Positions 1 through 12,344 are shown, numbered from the stretch's first letter. The stretch is 51,039 nt of DNA from Bigelowiella natans CCMP2755 (GCA_000320545.1 ADNK01002279.1:30001-81039), one strand, 5' to 3'. Translations and numbers: made by a program. The notes: a model not told the origin generated them from the letters alone.

Positions 1-443
1 CGATAACATCAAATTTAGCCAATCGAGCGACAAGGCTGGGTTGTATAACTTCAACCCAACAGGTATTTGCCACCCCTGCGAGTGCTAGGAAGACATGACG
101 AGGGCTGCATATCTCTGTTCTCTTTCGATTCTTTTCTCTATTTTTCTCGCCGTCTTTCTCATTCCCTGCTTTGCTCTGCGTCGTTGACTCCCTTCCCCCC
201 CCTTGCCTATGCAAAAAAGAACCGTTCTTTGCCTTCAGTTCCTCAGTTTATGTTTGTCTGCATTATTGTACCTCAATCCACCTCTCTCCCCCTCCCTCGT
301 GTTTGACGTATAATCCCAGAAACACTCTTCAAACGGCCCACACTGATTCGAGAGCACCCAATCGTGTTCGTTGCCGGCGATTTGAACAGCAAGGTAGAAA
401 CAATTTGCACTATTTTTTCCAAGATATAATAATAAGAATATGG

Positions 444-497
<54 letters not shown>

Positions 498-1025
498 CGC
501 GCGCGTGTACAGCATATGATGCATGGATGGGTATGAATATCAATGAGAGTCGATAGTGGCGCTAGTAGGTCTTTGTATCAATTCTCACTTGCTTGTGCCT
601 TAATAACTTTGCTAGATCATGGAGGAAAAGGTGTTTGTCTCTGCTGATGAGTCGGCCGGAATGACGGTTGATTAACCATATATAGATGCGTCGGAAAAGA
701 TGCGGAGATTTTCTCCCAATGAATTGAACTTGTGCCGCGCTGAATTGGACTTGTGCCGCGCACACGATCGCGTTGGTTTTGAGTCGGACAAGCGCCCGTT
801 TATCTCTGATGTTGGTTGTGTTCTTTCCCCCTGCCAATTTCTTTCATACTTTGCCTCTCCGCCCCCCACCCCTCCCCGTTCCCCAAGGAGAAAAAGGCTA
901 GAGTATCGAAGATCTGGAAAGTGGCCATAGGTATTAGCATCAGTAGATGTAGGATAACGACGCAAAGGGGGAAAGCTGTTTTTCGAGAGTATGAATAGGC
1001 TAACCACGCCAAAAAAATCATTCTT

Positions 1026-1063
<38 letters not shown>

Positions 1064-2421
1064 ATGTCCAAAGACAATTTTTTGGTTACATTCCTTGCGA
1101 GCGCAGCATATGCGTGGATTGCTCTGTTTCGTGAGGCGATGTGTTTCTATGTATGCGTTTTGTGTTGTCATCAGGCGGAGGGACTTTCCAAGATGACTTG
1201 CAGCAGTTTGACGAGCTACACATTTATCAGGAAAATAGCTCCGCATTTCTTGAGTAATATTTCACCAGAAAACACCGATAAATATTGGCCAAATCAGCAT
1301 AGAGGGGGGGAGACAGAGTAAAGTTAAATGATAATGTATTTGTATGTGAGTGGATGATGCGCTAGTGGTTCTATTTGCTACGAGAGTGCGTACAGTGTAG
1401 CAAATGCAGCATAACCTACAAATGCCAAAAACAAACAAAATTTTGCCACGTCAGAACTCACTAATATTTGTATGGCCATTTATTTCTCTTCGCGATAATT
1501 GATGGTCGCATCTTGGTTTCATTGCCTGATAACCATCTAAAATTTGTGTTTCCCAGTTTCGTCGAGCCGAAGATATCCTTTGGGCCGACAGCGCATTTCA
1601 AGGCGAAGTCAAACGTTCTCAATCCGAAGCTGTGAGTTAGCCCCCCCTCCCCCCCCCATCCTTTTCTTTTGGAAAGATAGACGAGTTGTCTGAGAAGCTG
1701 GCTGTTTTAGCTCGGTTTTCTCGTTGTGCTCATTCGGTTCAGATTGTTTTTCGCATTGATGAGACTACAATATTTGGGCAGAGAGGATTTTGGTTTTCCT
1801 CTTCACTGCGAACATTTTACGCGCGATGAAAATGTTTGTTGAAGTCGATATGTGTGCGCGTGCCTGTGTACGTCATTTATATATATTATCTGCCAATTAC
1901 CGCCAACGTTCAGCTGTTGTGATAGAATTATATTTGAGCTTTGTGTTGCTTGTGATTTCCCATTGTCGGTATGTGAAAAACGCTTGTTTGATCATATAAG
2001 AAATGGCCACTGTTTTCGTTGGTAGGGTTCCATGCTGGCGGCACCGAATCGTCCATTCTTCTATGGATAGAAGGGCGGTTTCCAATCTGAAGTATGAATA
2101 CGTGTCGTTATGTTTGGTTATGTGTGTGAGAAAGAGAAAGAGAGAGAGAATGATGGCCGTTTTGTTTGTGAGTGTTTGTTTATATGTGCCTTTGTGCGCG
2201 TGCGCGTGTTGATCGGTTTGCTTATCTAAATCGTTAAAGTTAGTGGGAGAAGCATTATTCGTAGTTCCAAGTGGCTGTTTCACCGTTTCAAATGGCTGCA
2301 TATTTTGACCGAACAGTTACGCTATCGGAAGGCTCACAACTTCGACCAGCAGGCCGATCTCCTCCTGCTACTTGATAAATACCACTACCCCCAACGTCAG
2401 AGGCAGCCAACGAAGAAGTAA
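1..2421 (+). CDS. 3' part of an unidentified multi-exon gene (last eight exons)
   Basis: Eight exons join in a single open frame: 2-62, 320-393, 616-666, 897-930, 1175-1205, 1557-1631, 2026-2091 and 2265-2421, ending at a TAA. Each junction has a GT donor and AG acceptor and reading phase is kept at all seven, which is strong evidence for a real gene. The visible C-terminus is 182 residues. Stretches include KRPTLIREHPIVFVAGDLNS, DLQHFVEPKISFGPTAHFKA and a basic, aromatic-rich tail with HRFKWLHILTEQLRYRKAHN ending QRQRQPTKK. I do not recognise the family; there is no clear membrane segment or catalytic motif in this part. The 5' end lies left of the window. A shorter reading of the fifth exon to a TAA at 1255-1257 is possible but would leave the following phased exons unexplained. 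Introns carry (AT)n runs near 450-480 and 1028-1060. Confidence 0.65.
449..496. repeat. (AT)n-(GT)n compound microsatellite in an intron
   Basis: An (AT)n run is followed directly by (GT)n and a short GC-alternating stretch. It lies between the second and third exons of the gene at the left edge. Confidence 0.9.
1028..1060. repeat. (AT)n microsatellite in an intron
   Basis: An uninterrupted AT dinucleotide run lies between the fourth and fifth exons of the left-edge gene. Confidence 0.9.
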
Positions 2422-3802
2422 AATGGCGGAATGTATGGGGAAATGAGTATGGGAGGGAAAGTGAGGGGGGGTTTGGTCCGAAAGAGCGCTGAAACTCTTA
2501 CTATTGATGAAGCAGTGATGTGTGAGCAGATGATACTACTTTTTGCTATTTCGTAGTAGTAATAGCGTGGGAGGCGTTAGAACTCCCTTTTATCTGGATT
2601 AGTAGGCGCATATGGGAGGCTGTTTGGGAGAGTCGCACATGCGTTGTTTGCTGGATTCGCTGCGCCGCCAATCTGTCTGTTCTTGGTGTGAGTTTACGGT
2701 TTGATGCTTTGCTGCTGTTAGGGTCAAATGCCAGCCGCCGATCGTCTGTGGAATCTACTCTTACAAATTGAGAAAATAGGAGCAAAACTTCGCAAGCTTG
2801 TGATTACTAAATTAAACATGCTGTGCAATGAAAAAGCAATATTGTACAGTGCACTAAAAGTCATGCAGTCATTTGCACAACACGTAAGTAATTATGTCCA
2901 TGCATGTGGCATGTGTCCTACCTAGTGTTAGTCATCTACGCGCACATGCCAGACGATGATAGTGCTGCTATGCTATGTAGAGTACACATACCTAGACACG
3001 CGCACGCAAGCTTTGCTAGTGTGACTGGCCAAAGTTCTAAAGGTCTATAGGTGAGCCTTTCGATGCGCGGCGCTGTCAGAATGTCGACAACGTCATTGCA
3101 ACGCATCGCTGTTCTGCGGTCTCATATATTGTCGCACTAGCTAGCTAAGTAGCACGAATGTGATAAATGACATATATAGCAGATATGTGCTAGCATGTGC
3201 TAGCTAGCTAGTGTGCATGCACGCATGTCAACATCGCACGTTGTTTGTTGTGTTGCTTGCATCTAGCATATGTGAATGACTGCATGGAGCCTTGTACCCT
3301 TCTAGCCTTGCTATCCTAGCTAGCTAGCTAGCTAGTCGCCGTAGGTAGCTGATATTTTGATGTTATCAAAATAAAACTATTTACTTGCTAGCGGACGACA
3401 TGATTATACATTTCTAGATTTACATGCTACTAGGCTAGCGCATACTGCGCACTAGCACAAATGCTTATTAGACATGCACTAATATAAGGCATGGTCCCAT
3501 GTGCACGAGTTTGGTACACGCCAACACACTACTACTGATAGCTAGCTGGCTAGATAGCGCAAGCAATGCAACGCGCGCTCTCATCGCACAGCATCGCTAG
3601 CATAGAATAAGAAAACGTGGTCGCGTCGTCACCCTGGAGAGCTAGATCGAAAGATCGCTAACAGAATTCACTTGCCTATCACGATCCCCGCTGCGCGACA
3701 GAGAGCAACACGTTACGCAAACCAAAGAAGAATTGTTAGATAGATGTACACGATGGAACAGCCCATACATGGCCATGGCTAGGACGCTCGCTCAGCCTTT
3801 AT
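2422..3802. other. Intergenic stretch, CTAG- and TGCA-rich from about 2880 to 3770
   Basis: No gene is supported here. From about 2880 onward the sequence is crowded with self-complementary tetranucleotides (CTAG, TGCA, CATG, GCGC), including runs of TAGC repeats near 3190-3340. This texture recurs in other non-genic stretches of the window, such as 9660-9890 and 19190-19610, and is unlike the introns of the host genes. It may be old repeat DNA. The two flanking genes converge here, so the region should hold two 3' ends, but I see no definite polyadenylation signals. Confidence 0.5.
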
Positions 3803-5400
3803 TCACTTCGCATCTACTTCAGCCGCAGCTTCCTCTGCGGTGACGGGCTTGCGGTGGTTCTCATTGCTCATGTCGGAGCGACCTCGATTCGGAAACTTCT
3901 CTAATATACCTGGCGAATTCATGTGATGTTGGGTGGTTAGAACCGACGTGTCAGGATCGTAAAAACTTCATCTAAAATGACTCTCTCTACCAAGTCGGGG
4001 GAGAGTAAAAAAAAAACCGGGGGGGAAACTAAAACCAATGAAGACTTACGCAGTGCGCGATCGTAGATGAGATGGTTCTGGTGCGACTGCAGCCTTTCGA
4101 TTACTTGCAAGACGCCGGAATTTGTGACTGGCTTCATATACCTGGGAGCACGGTGGAGACCGATGGAAAAAAACAAGGAAACAACAGAAAGATAAGGAAA
4201 ACTAAACAAATCCAAAAGAAAACAGTAAATAAATACACCGCGACGGATGAAAACAGCACGGCCAAAGCGGCGGAGCTCTGATCGAAACTTGCAGCGGTAA
4301 AGCGCGTAGGTGCACCGCTCATCGGCACGAGAAACCATTCACGTGGATCCAAGGGCGTTAAGAGAATCAATAAAAATACAGCACTAACGAATCACACCAC
4401 CAAACCCCAAAAACAGGAAGGCTGGAAGCGGCCAGGACAAGGGATTTGGCAACACCGCGGCGCATCGTACCTGTTAGGCGTCTCGTCACTTCCGTCCTGC
4501 AGCACGTTGTATATCGTCCGCAGCGAGTTCATGAGGATGTCCAGTCTGGGGTCTGTGATGTGTGGGTTTAGCAGCTGCGCGACCTTCGATATCAACCCTG
4601 ATAGTAGTGGTATTAGCAGTAGTAGTAGTAGAAAAACAGCGCACACAGAAACGACAACAGGCGTCAGCAGATCTCCCATTACCAATGATAAAATGGCGCA
4701 GAGAGAGAGGGAGAGAGAGAGAGAGAGAGGGGGGGGGAGGAGGGGATCGTAGTATGCATAGTTTCGAGGAAGTGCTTCTTGGTGCGAGTGGGCTTGCCCC
4801 TCACCTCTTTTGACGAGATTTCTCATAGCTTCCTTTTGACTCACAGCGGCAATGGCCTTCACGGTCTTGGCTTTGACCTCAATATCGTCTGAGCGAAGGC
4901 CTTCTATCATGCCCTTAACATCCACCTCTTCAGTGTCATCGTCATCTTGATCGCCCTGCGGTGATGATGGCGATTAGTTGCGATAGTAATAAGACAAAGG
5001 AGGTTTCTCAAAAAGAATAAAACTGCGTTTGGTTCTCATAACCATTAGCAATATTATCATTATCATGGTAATCGGCATTGTTTTAGGCAAAAGTACCTCG
5101 ATCGAGCGGGTCGGAGAATCTATCGTTTTGGGCGTTTGGTCGGTATCTGTGTCGCCCGGTTCTTTTTTGCCATCCTCGCCTTCTTGCGCCTCCCCACCTC
5201 CGTCCTCGTCCACCACGTACACTGCATCTTCTAGGTTTACGAGGCCTGGATTTCAAACGCGACAGCAGCATTGGATTTTAAAAAAACTTGAATGAGAAAG
5301 CTAAACAAGCGACGCAATAGCAACCACCCTCGATCACCCCCACTTAAAATTGCGCGAAGGGAGGAAAATGAGGATGGGGAAGAGGGAGTCATCATCATCG

Positions 5401-5433
<33 letters not shown>

Positions 5434-6999
5434 CGCACCTGAGTCTGGATTGATCATTCCTTTGTTCGACCCGAATTCCGAAATGCCCAAGTCGTCCACT
5501 ATACAACCCGATTTGACCTCTTGCGCGTCCGCTATCTTCGGAGTGCTGTAGTAGTAGGAGTTGGTGACTTTGGGGGCCTCTGGCCTCGGGGTCCTGAGGT
5601 AGTACGGCGTCTGGAAGGGGAGCCGCTGATCGGGGGGGGGGCGTCTGTTTTGAGGCGTCGTCGTCCTGATGCTGCTGCTCGACTCGCTGTGGTCAGGAAT
5701 CATCGGAGGGGGAGGCATCAATGACCCTCCTTGGTATCGATCATACAAAACATCGACGATCTTCCCCGCCGCGCGCCACACTCGCCCCACGGTCTTCCCG
5801 ATGACTACCTCAATCAACGGCACCTTCTGGTCGTAGTGGCTCACGAAGTTCTTCACCTTGAGGGAGGCGTCCGACTCCTTGCGGATGCCCTCGATCGTCC
5901 TCCCCTGGGGCCCGATCACCGCTCCTTTGATGTGCTTTTCCACCAGGATTATAGCAGAAGCTGCGAGCTGGTCAGAGTCAGCCTCGGACGACTCTCCTCC
6001 TCCTCCTCCTCCTCCTCCTCCGGTTTTGATATCACTACTTCTCTCACCGTCATTTCCATCGTTCATACCACCTTCGAATATCTCCCCTGCCTCTCGGGGG
6101 TCGTCTGCGCCCCCCCCCGCCCCTGGACTGGGGATTGGACTGGGTATAGGGCTGGGTATAGGGCTAGGAATGGGGCTAACGCTGCTGCTGCTGGGTACAG
6201 TAGATGGGCGAGAAGAGGAGAAGTCTAATGCGACAGCAGGATTGTTGCTAGGCTCCGTGCTGCTGCTGCTTTGCACGTGCGCAAGACTACCTTCTTCTCC
6301 ATTCTCGACTTTCAGGTCGTCGATTTGCTGGCCGATGTTGGTGACGAGGAGTCGGATCGCCTCGTTTATCTGCTTGGTCTCGCCGTAGATCCGAAGAATG
6401 CGCGGTCGGCCCATCTTCCCGCCCTCATCTGTAAAAGTCAATCTACATCCTGTCCTCTGAGCGTAGTCGGCAATGGTGGCCCCCTTTCTACCTACTATAC
6501 CAGCTCTATACTGTGCAAGGACGAGCAGCCTCACAAAGAACTCTCCGTCTTCTTGCCTAGGCCGCTGTCTCTGAGGCGTGGGTCGTCTTCTTGGCCTGGG
6601 ACCTCTCGCCTGGGGTGTTGATGGCCCCCCCCTCCGCCGCATATCCTGCGACATCGGTGGAACAAACTGCGTGTGCATAGAAAAATTGTTAGGGCCAAAG
6701 TTTGGCGAATGAGGATGGTTATTCTGAGAAGGGGAGTAGTTGCGCCGTCGGATCTTCCGTCCTCCTCTAGCAGAATAAGAGTGTGGGTCATCCCTGATAT
6801 GATGTTCGTCTCTTGAGTTTGACCGTTGTCTTCGGTTAAGATCTCTAGGGTTTGACCTTTCCCTCCTCTCCCGTTTGCGGCGTATGGAGGGACTATCCAT
6901 ACTTGGAGACAGGCCAGGGGTATACCACCGGTTGCTGTAATTCTTCTTCGGGCCATTTCTCCCATTATGATTCGGGAGCTTTGACGGCCTTTTGCTCAT
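3803..6999 (-). CDS. Two-KH-domain RNA-binding protein with C-terminal armadillo (importin-alpha-like) segment
   Basis: Six exons, 6999-5439, 5245-5097, 4955-4805, 4597-4471, 4141-4050 and 3909-3803, have GT/AG borders and keep phase throughout, giving 728 residues. The ATG at 6999 (MSKRPSKLPN) follows an in-frame stop. The N-terminus is rich in RR/RS and RG. KH1 (about residues 125-200) has the GxxG loop as VGRKGATI. KH2 (about 335-410) has it as IGPQGRTI. Both loops fit nucleic-acid binding of the PCBP/hnRNP K class. An acidic linker (DEDGGGEAQEGEDGKKEPGD) then leads to about 180 residues of armadillo character, with KTVKAIAAVSQKEAMRNLVK and IERLQSHQNHLIYDRALRIL, resembling the last repeats of importin-alpha. 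The KH and ARM parts meet inside glycine codon G|GC at the 5439/5245 junction. A likely role is RNA binding coupled to protein contact or nuclear transport; that is inference. Two genes joined by wrong splicing is the main alternative. Confidence 0.8.
4699..4737. repeat. (GA)n run in an intron
   Basis: A GA repeat running into G-rich sequence lies in the intron between the third and fourth exons of the KH-ARM gene. Confidence 0.85.
5396..5433. repeat. (TCA)n trinucleotide microsatellite
   Basis: A near-perfect TCA run lies in the first intron of the KH-ARM gene, directly beside its donor site (GTGCGTGATG on the minus strand), so length changes here could influence splicing. Confidence 0.9.
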
Positions 7000-8441
7000 T
7001 TCCACGAACGTCGACGGCGAAAGCACCCGCTAAACCTCCTCGCTCCTTCCTCGGCCACGCTCTTTCTCCGGAACTGATGGCGCCCCTTGAGAACTATGAC
7101 AAAAAAAAAACCTTTGCAAGTGTATCGAAACCTTTGCAAGTGTATTGGAACCTCGGGGCGCGGATCAGGATAGCTTTGGGGCCAAAAGTAACAGGGTTCG
7201 GGTGATGGGTGCCCGGTCTCTCAAGTGGCGGTGGGGGAAGGGCAGGTCTTAAATATGTTAGTGATAACTATTTAATCCATAGGAGAATTCAGAAGAAAAT
7301 ACGCTCTAATATCAGATAGAGACATGTATTTTATCACTAATTATCACTAACGTGCCTGGTCATATTGCCAGGAAAGGATAGGAATCATGCTTAGATCTAG
7401 TGTAAAGCTTCCCTCAAACCTTTTCTACTTTGATTTTTTCGGTGGGACTGATGTTAAAAAAAATCGAATAGAAATAGGTCGATTTTGTACCCGTTTAGAA
7501 CCTAGCCGTGAGGTAATACAGAATGAATCAAGGAGGAGAAGACTACTTTGTCCTGAGATATATCTCCAAGAACAAGTTCGCTCGATGAGAAATTACCTAA
7601 GGAAAATAGCCACAAATCAAACCACGAAAACATCATTGAGGATTTTACAGGTTATCGTCGGAAAGCTTGTCGTCAGATATTTTGTAAGAATGTAGACCTT
7701 CCAGTCAGATTCGATTTGCTTCTTAATAAAGCATTTGCGACTTGAAACATGTCCTTATTTTCCTTTTTTAGTACGTTCGTAACCTGCATTTCCACAGATT
7801 TCATCGAAATAGTAATCAGGTAAATAAATCTTAAATATGTCCCAGTGGTTCGCGTAAGACGTGCGTGAATAATAATTCGGAATAAATTAAAATTCGGCTA
7901 TTCTTCGAAGGCGATGGGAGATCATCAACTTGGACCCTGATATCCGATCAATATTACTATACGACAATAAAGAAACAAAATATTTACATAAAAAGAAAGG
8001 CAATCCTTATTTCCGAGTCTATTCAGTAAGTCTGAATTAATCCTTGAATGGCTTCCTGACCGGCAAGTGTTGCAGAGAAGCATTCGTGTGACAATAGCGA
8101 GGCCTAGAAAATACCAGAATAATCTATTAGGACCACCGCCAGTTGATTTTTATCACTGCTCGAATTTAGTTTTTTTGATAAAAGGCCTTCTGTTTTATAT
8201 TTTAAATATGCATGTAGTAGTAGTTCATGCCGCTAGTGCGTGAAGGCGATAGAACTTTCCGAGAATACAAAATAAAAGAAAAGTTTAAGTCACTCGCACT
8301 TTCGGGGTTTAACATAACTTCTAATTCCTTTTGAATGACAGAATTTCCAATAACAAAACGGATAGACTGAGGAAAGAAAAGGTCTGAACGTAACCTGAAA
8401 ACTATCAGCATTTGCTAACCCTCTTTCTACCCGCAGCCATC
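7000..8441. other. Divergent intergenic region between the KH-ARM gene and SF3B5
   Basis: About 1.4 kb separates the start codons of two genes transcribed away from each other, so it should hold both promoters. Visible structure is a 20-base tandem duplication at 7111-7150 and repeated TTATCACTAA motifs near 7330-7350. An ATG-started frame at 7387-7695 (102 codons) is not convincingly coding. I see no classical TATA box that I would defend. Confidence 0.5.
7111..7150. repeat. Tandem 20-base duplication upstream of the KH-ARM gene
   Basis: CCTTTGCAAGTGTATCGAAA is followed at once by a copy differing at three of the last six positions. It lies 110-150 bases upstream of the KH-ARM start codon, preceded by an A10 run. 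It could be a regulatory element or a simple duplication. Confidence 0.75.
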
Positions 8442-8677
8442 ATGACCGAGCGATTCAATATCCATAGCCAGCTTGAGCATCTTCAAATGAAGTATGTAGG
8501 TAAGATCCAGCTCTCTTTGTACGCTTGATATCGTCAAAAAAATGCGAGGAAGAAATAGTATCTCATAGCATGCGCATGTTCTTTCTTTCAGGGACAGGGC
8601 ATCCGGATATCACACGTTACGAATGGTACACATATAGAGCAACCTCCATCTATACCACTGCTGCTATCACACACACA

Positions 8678-8719
<42 letters not shown>

Positions 8720-9306
8720 CACACATACATACATAGACACATACCATCACACACATCACACACACACACACACACACATACAAACGTACCGGAAATCGCA
8801 CCTTACAAAACATTACAATACTTCAGGGTTGTCAACCATCATCGTGACTCTGCTGCCTCGTACATCGGCCACCACCATATGCTGCTAATGTTCGGTACGC
8901 AAAGTAGGGATTAGATAAGATGAATCAGTAGTTTCATGAATTTGGTGAAAATGGATAGTATCATATATCGGCATTGCATGTATAATGAATCAACTATATA
9001 TTGAACAATTTGCACTATATGCACGGCGAATCGAAGTTGATAATCAATCATCCCAATATTCTTTACAATGCTACAGGTACGGCTGAAAACGAATCCATGG
9101 GACGCGTGAAACACCGCTTATTAGCTCAGATGGTAGTTAAGCAACACTGTGGTGAAATAAACAAAGCTATACATATATCTGGAGCAATGACAATAGAAGA
9201 ATCTGGTCGTTATTTGTTTACAAGCTCTTTTTGGTCTCAGGTTGCTCCTTGCGGAAAAGAACCGAAGGGAGCTGAGGAGGAAGATGATGAAGACGAATTA
9301 GAATGA
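8442..9306 (+). CDS. SF3B5: Splicing factor 3B subunit 5 (SF3b10)
   Basis: Five exons, 8442-8499, 8592-8625, 8827-8894, 9077-9132 and 9241-9306, join in frame to a 93-residue protein ending in TGA; family members are about 86 residues. The start MTERFNIHSQLEHLQMKYVG is nearly diagnostic and is followed by GTGHPDITRYEW, NHHRDSAASYIGHH, TAENESMGRVKHRLL and a VAPCGK motif. The C-terminus is acidic (EEEDDEDELE). SF3B5 is a small core subunit of the SF3b complex in U2 snRNP, which binds the branch-point region of introns in the nucleus. Every intron has GT...AG ends, and the second contains a long CA repeat. The donor of exon 4 is GTAGTT. No disruption is seen. Confidence 0.97.
8667..8779. repeat. 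Interrupted (CA)n microsatellite in SF3B5 intron 2
   Basis: A long ACACAC tract with occasional T or G interruptions fills much of the 201-base second intron of SF3B5. Confidence 0.95.
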
Positions 9307-10311
9307 GAAAGACAAACGGACGAAGTTCGGAGCCTTGACCGTTATCGACAAAGGTGCAATATGTTCTACTTGCCAAAAAGAATTGTTACCTAAGATAAAA
9401 TGGTGTAATAGTAACCTCTTCTTTTGAACCGATGTGCAATCTCATTACATTTCGAGTTGTTAAAGTGTCAATGAGCGAGGCGCATAGCATAGCACGCCAT
9501 GTCCAGCATCTGATAGCCTGTAACTAAATGGTCCATGTTGCAGCAATGCAGCCAGACATTTTGTGAAAATGCGTCAGATTTTTAATCAGAGCAACTTGTT
9601 CACACCAACAACTCCCTCAAATTCTGCTAACGAACTAGCTACAAGCCCGTCGCCTAAATTACATGCGTCATGTCCATCATCATTGGACTGCACCAGCACG
9701 TGCATGCGCACAGCGCGCAATGCACATGCTAGCATGTTCATGATGGACGACGCTCATTGTTTGCATGCGCATGCGTGCGATGCGGCAATTCTGTGCACTT
9801 TCATGATGAATGACTGACGTGACAGTCTAGCAGGCCATGAGAATGATGGACATGTGACAGCAGTCTGTGCATTCTAGCATTGCACGACAGTGTGCCATTG
9901 CTGTGTCTGTGATCAGTGCACAGCAAAAAAAAAATTGAATTCAGGCGACACTGATGTGATGGACATGTGATGTCACATGCACATTGCACACATCCAGACA
10001 TGCCATTGCTGTGTCCACAATGAGAGGCATGATGCGGATGCACTCAGCAGAACAAGCATGTTGTCCAAAGACAAAGACGCCATGATTGAAAAAATGATGC
10101 CAATTTGGACAATGCTGATGTGCTCAGCAGGACAAGTCTAGAAGTGCATCATCTGAAGACAAGGGCCCGTTTGCGCCTTCATCAGGCTTCGCTGGTGCAG
10201 CGCCAAATGGATTTGCCGAATGTGAATCGAGGTTGCACCCTCCACTACCCCCCACTTTCATTGCATCCACATCCATCCTGCTGATTTTTGCAAATTCAGA
10301 GCCAGCCTCTA
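9307..10311. other. Intergenic repeat-like sequence, CTAG/TGCA rich
   Basis: No gene is supported. From about 9660 the sequence becomes rich in TGCA, CATG and GTGCA words and poor in TpA; remaining TpA steps at 9729-9875 and near 10139 sit in CTAG. It leads into the transposase island and may be the 3' flank of the same element. Confidence 0.5.
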
Positions 10312-10709
10312 ACTGTTGCATCCGAAGGTGTCACTTCAACAGAAAATGGGGGAGGTGGTGTTGGATGCTGTGATTGAAAATGCAAATGACACTGATGGAT
10401 TGAAACATTGCACAAAAGCACAAAGTGCATCCATTTCCATGCATTTTTTCCCAAAATCAAGGCAACGGCTAGAACGGGTGCAAGTGTGGCAGTCGTCATC
10501 ATCTTGATTCCATTGCACTTTGAACATGAATCGAGAACTCTGTTCCCAACTTGAAAAAATCATGTCAACTCTGGAACAACTTCAAAAAAGTGTTCAATTG
10601 TTCCACGCCCAAGCCTTTTCAACATTGGCCGGACCACCATGAGGATTGGACAATTTGGGTGCTCCATCACACTGACAGACTTTGCCATGAAATGACAATG
10701 AGAGGCGCA

Positions 10710-12159
10710 TCAAGATCTGGGCGGGCGAACAACTCCAGCTCTTTTCACTTCTTCCACCAAATGCGAACGGAGGTCCACCGCATGAGCCACCCTTTGAAGG
10801 TTCAGCTCAACGTGTTCATCGTTTAGCAATTCAATCGGTGTCAAGCCCAATTTGCAACACTTCGGTGGCTTCACAGCCTCTGCCCTGCTGTCTTTCACTT
10901 CGGTGTGCCCGGCCTTGCATTCTTCAATGAGCTCTGACACCTGAGCGACCCCTTCCTTTGCATCGATTCTCTTTCTCCTCAGTTCTGCAATTGTTTCATC
11001 CTTGATCCTCATCATCCCTCCCTCATCGTCACGTGCTGTGTCGCTTCTGTCTCGTTCAACGGCCTTCGCAATGTCATGGGAATTTGTGAGGTTGTGCAGC
11101 TTCGTGCATGCGAACACGATCTTGCCTGCCTTCCTGTGATGAAACCTCATTGGAGACCACAAAATGCCGAATCTTCCAACCAGACGACCGAAGGCGCATT
11201 CTGTGGTGATTCTCAATTGACTCACTGCAAAGTTGCAATTCGATTTCTCATCACCCAGGTCTGACCCGGTGAAAGGCGACGTCAAAAGTTCATGGACCCC
11301 GCAAGCCGCGTCCCCGATCAGGAAATGACCAACCTCGAGAGCTCCATTCAGCAACTCTGAAGCTGCTTGTGTGACTTCATCATCTTCCATGCGACAGAGT
11401 TGGAGCCGGAGCCTCCTGTTGCTGTGCTGGCAGCGATGAAACGACAGTCAGAGTCGCAGACGGCCTGCAGGTTCAACGCATGATGGTGCTGCCTGCAGTG
11501 GAATCTTTTGACATGCTGTGTTTCTTTGTCGCTGGGTCTCCGCATCTTCACTGACAATCCGTCCATGGCTCCTGTGCAACCTTTGATTGCTTGGTTCATG
11601 CTGAGGCCTCCAAACCCAGCTTCAACTTCTTGTCGACCTGTGTTTCATTCGAAGGATCAAACCCAATTTTGCAGCACTCGTTTGTTGCATCCAATGTCCT
11701 CCAGAAATTGTGGTGGACGGAACGTTCCGCCACACCATGCAGGTCAGCTGTCCAGCTGTGTCTGGGCACGATCCTCCTGCTGGTAACCTGAGCGTCATTG
11801 ACAATGAAAGTTTGTGGGGATGCAATCTTCGCTGCTTGAATGCCGTTCATGCTTCTCTGACCGGGGTCCAATGCCAGAGTGTCGTCACAAGTTTTGTGGA
11901 ACAACTCCAAGGGCATCCTGTGTCTGCGTCTGAAAGCCATTGGAGACAGCCTGTCGATTCTCTTGATCCAATCCAGCCTGTTCGCATGTGATCTGGGCTT
12001 CGGCTTCCTTCTCTTCTTGTTCTTCAGGTGATCCACATGCTCGAGCACTTCCAATGCGTCAATGGCACGTTCAGCATCAAACCCCACCAAGTCCCATGGT
12101 GCAATGGAAGACGGGTCAAACGTGGGTGTCAACAAACCAGCGAGCATCATGGGCATCAA
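10710..12159 (-). pseudogene. PIF/Harbinger-type DDE transposase, frameshifted
   Basis: Three overlapping frames on the minus strand together give one transposase of the DDE_Tnp_4 (Harbinger) family: 12159-11596, 11599-11348 and 11390-10710. The acidic triad is still visible: D in GCTGAMDGLSVKM, D in HFLIGDAACGVHEL and E in TTECAFGRLVGRFGIL. ALNLQAVCD, typical of the family, lies between. Two changes of frame, near 11590 and 11360-11390, break the protein, so it should be inactive unless those are sequence errors. The whole remnant has no tyrosine codon: positions that are tyrosine in the family read as histidine (HHALNLQAVCD) or cysteine (GDAACG), which fits loss of TpA by transition. The partner Myb/SANT-like protein that autonomous Harbinger elements usually carry was not recognised. 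Confidence 0.85.
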
Positions 12160-12344
12160 AACGTGAGGTGTGGGTGGTGAGAGTCATTGTTGCCCGACGC
12201 AGCGGAGGATGACCTGTGATCTGCCCAGTTGAATGCCGCCCTGCGTGATTCCGGGTGGACCAACATGACTTGCTTCACGTGCCACACCTTGTCGAAGTGC
12301 AAGCCGATGAACTGCCTCGGGATTCGGGATCAGATTTGGATGCA

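Noticed and set aside
1064-1321. 85-codon frame on the plus strand
   Set aside because: It overlaps the phased exon at 1175-1205 in another frame; the exon model explains the region better.
7387-7695. ATG-started 102-codon frame between the KH-ARM and SF3B5 genes
   Set aside because: No recognisable motif, AT-rich composition like the surrounding intergenic DNA, and no flanking exons.
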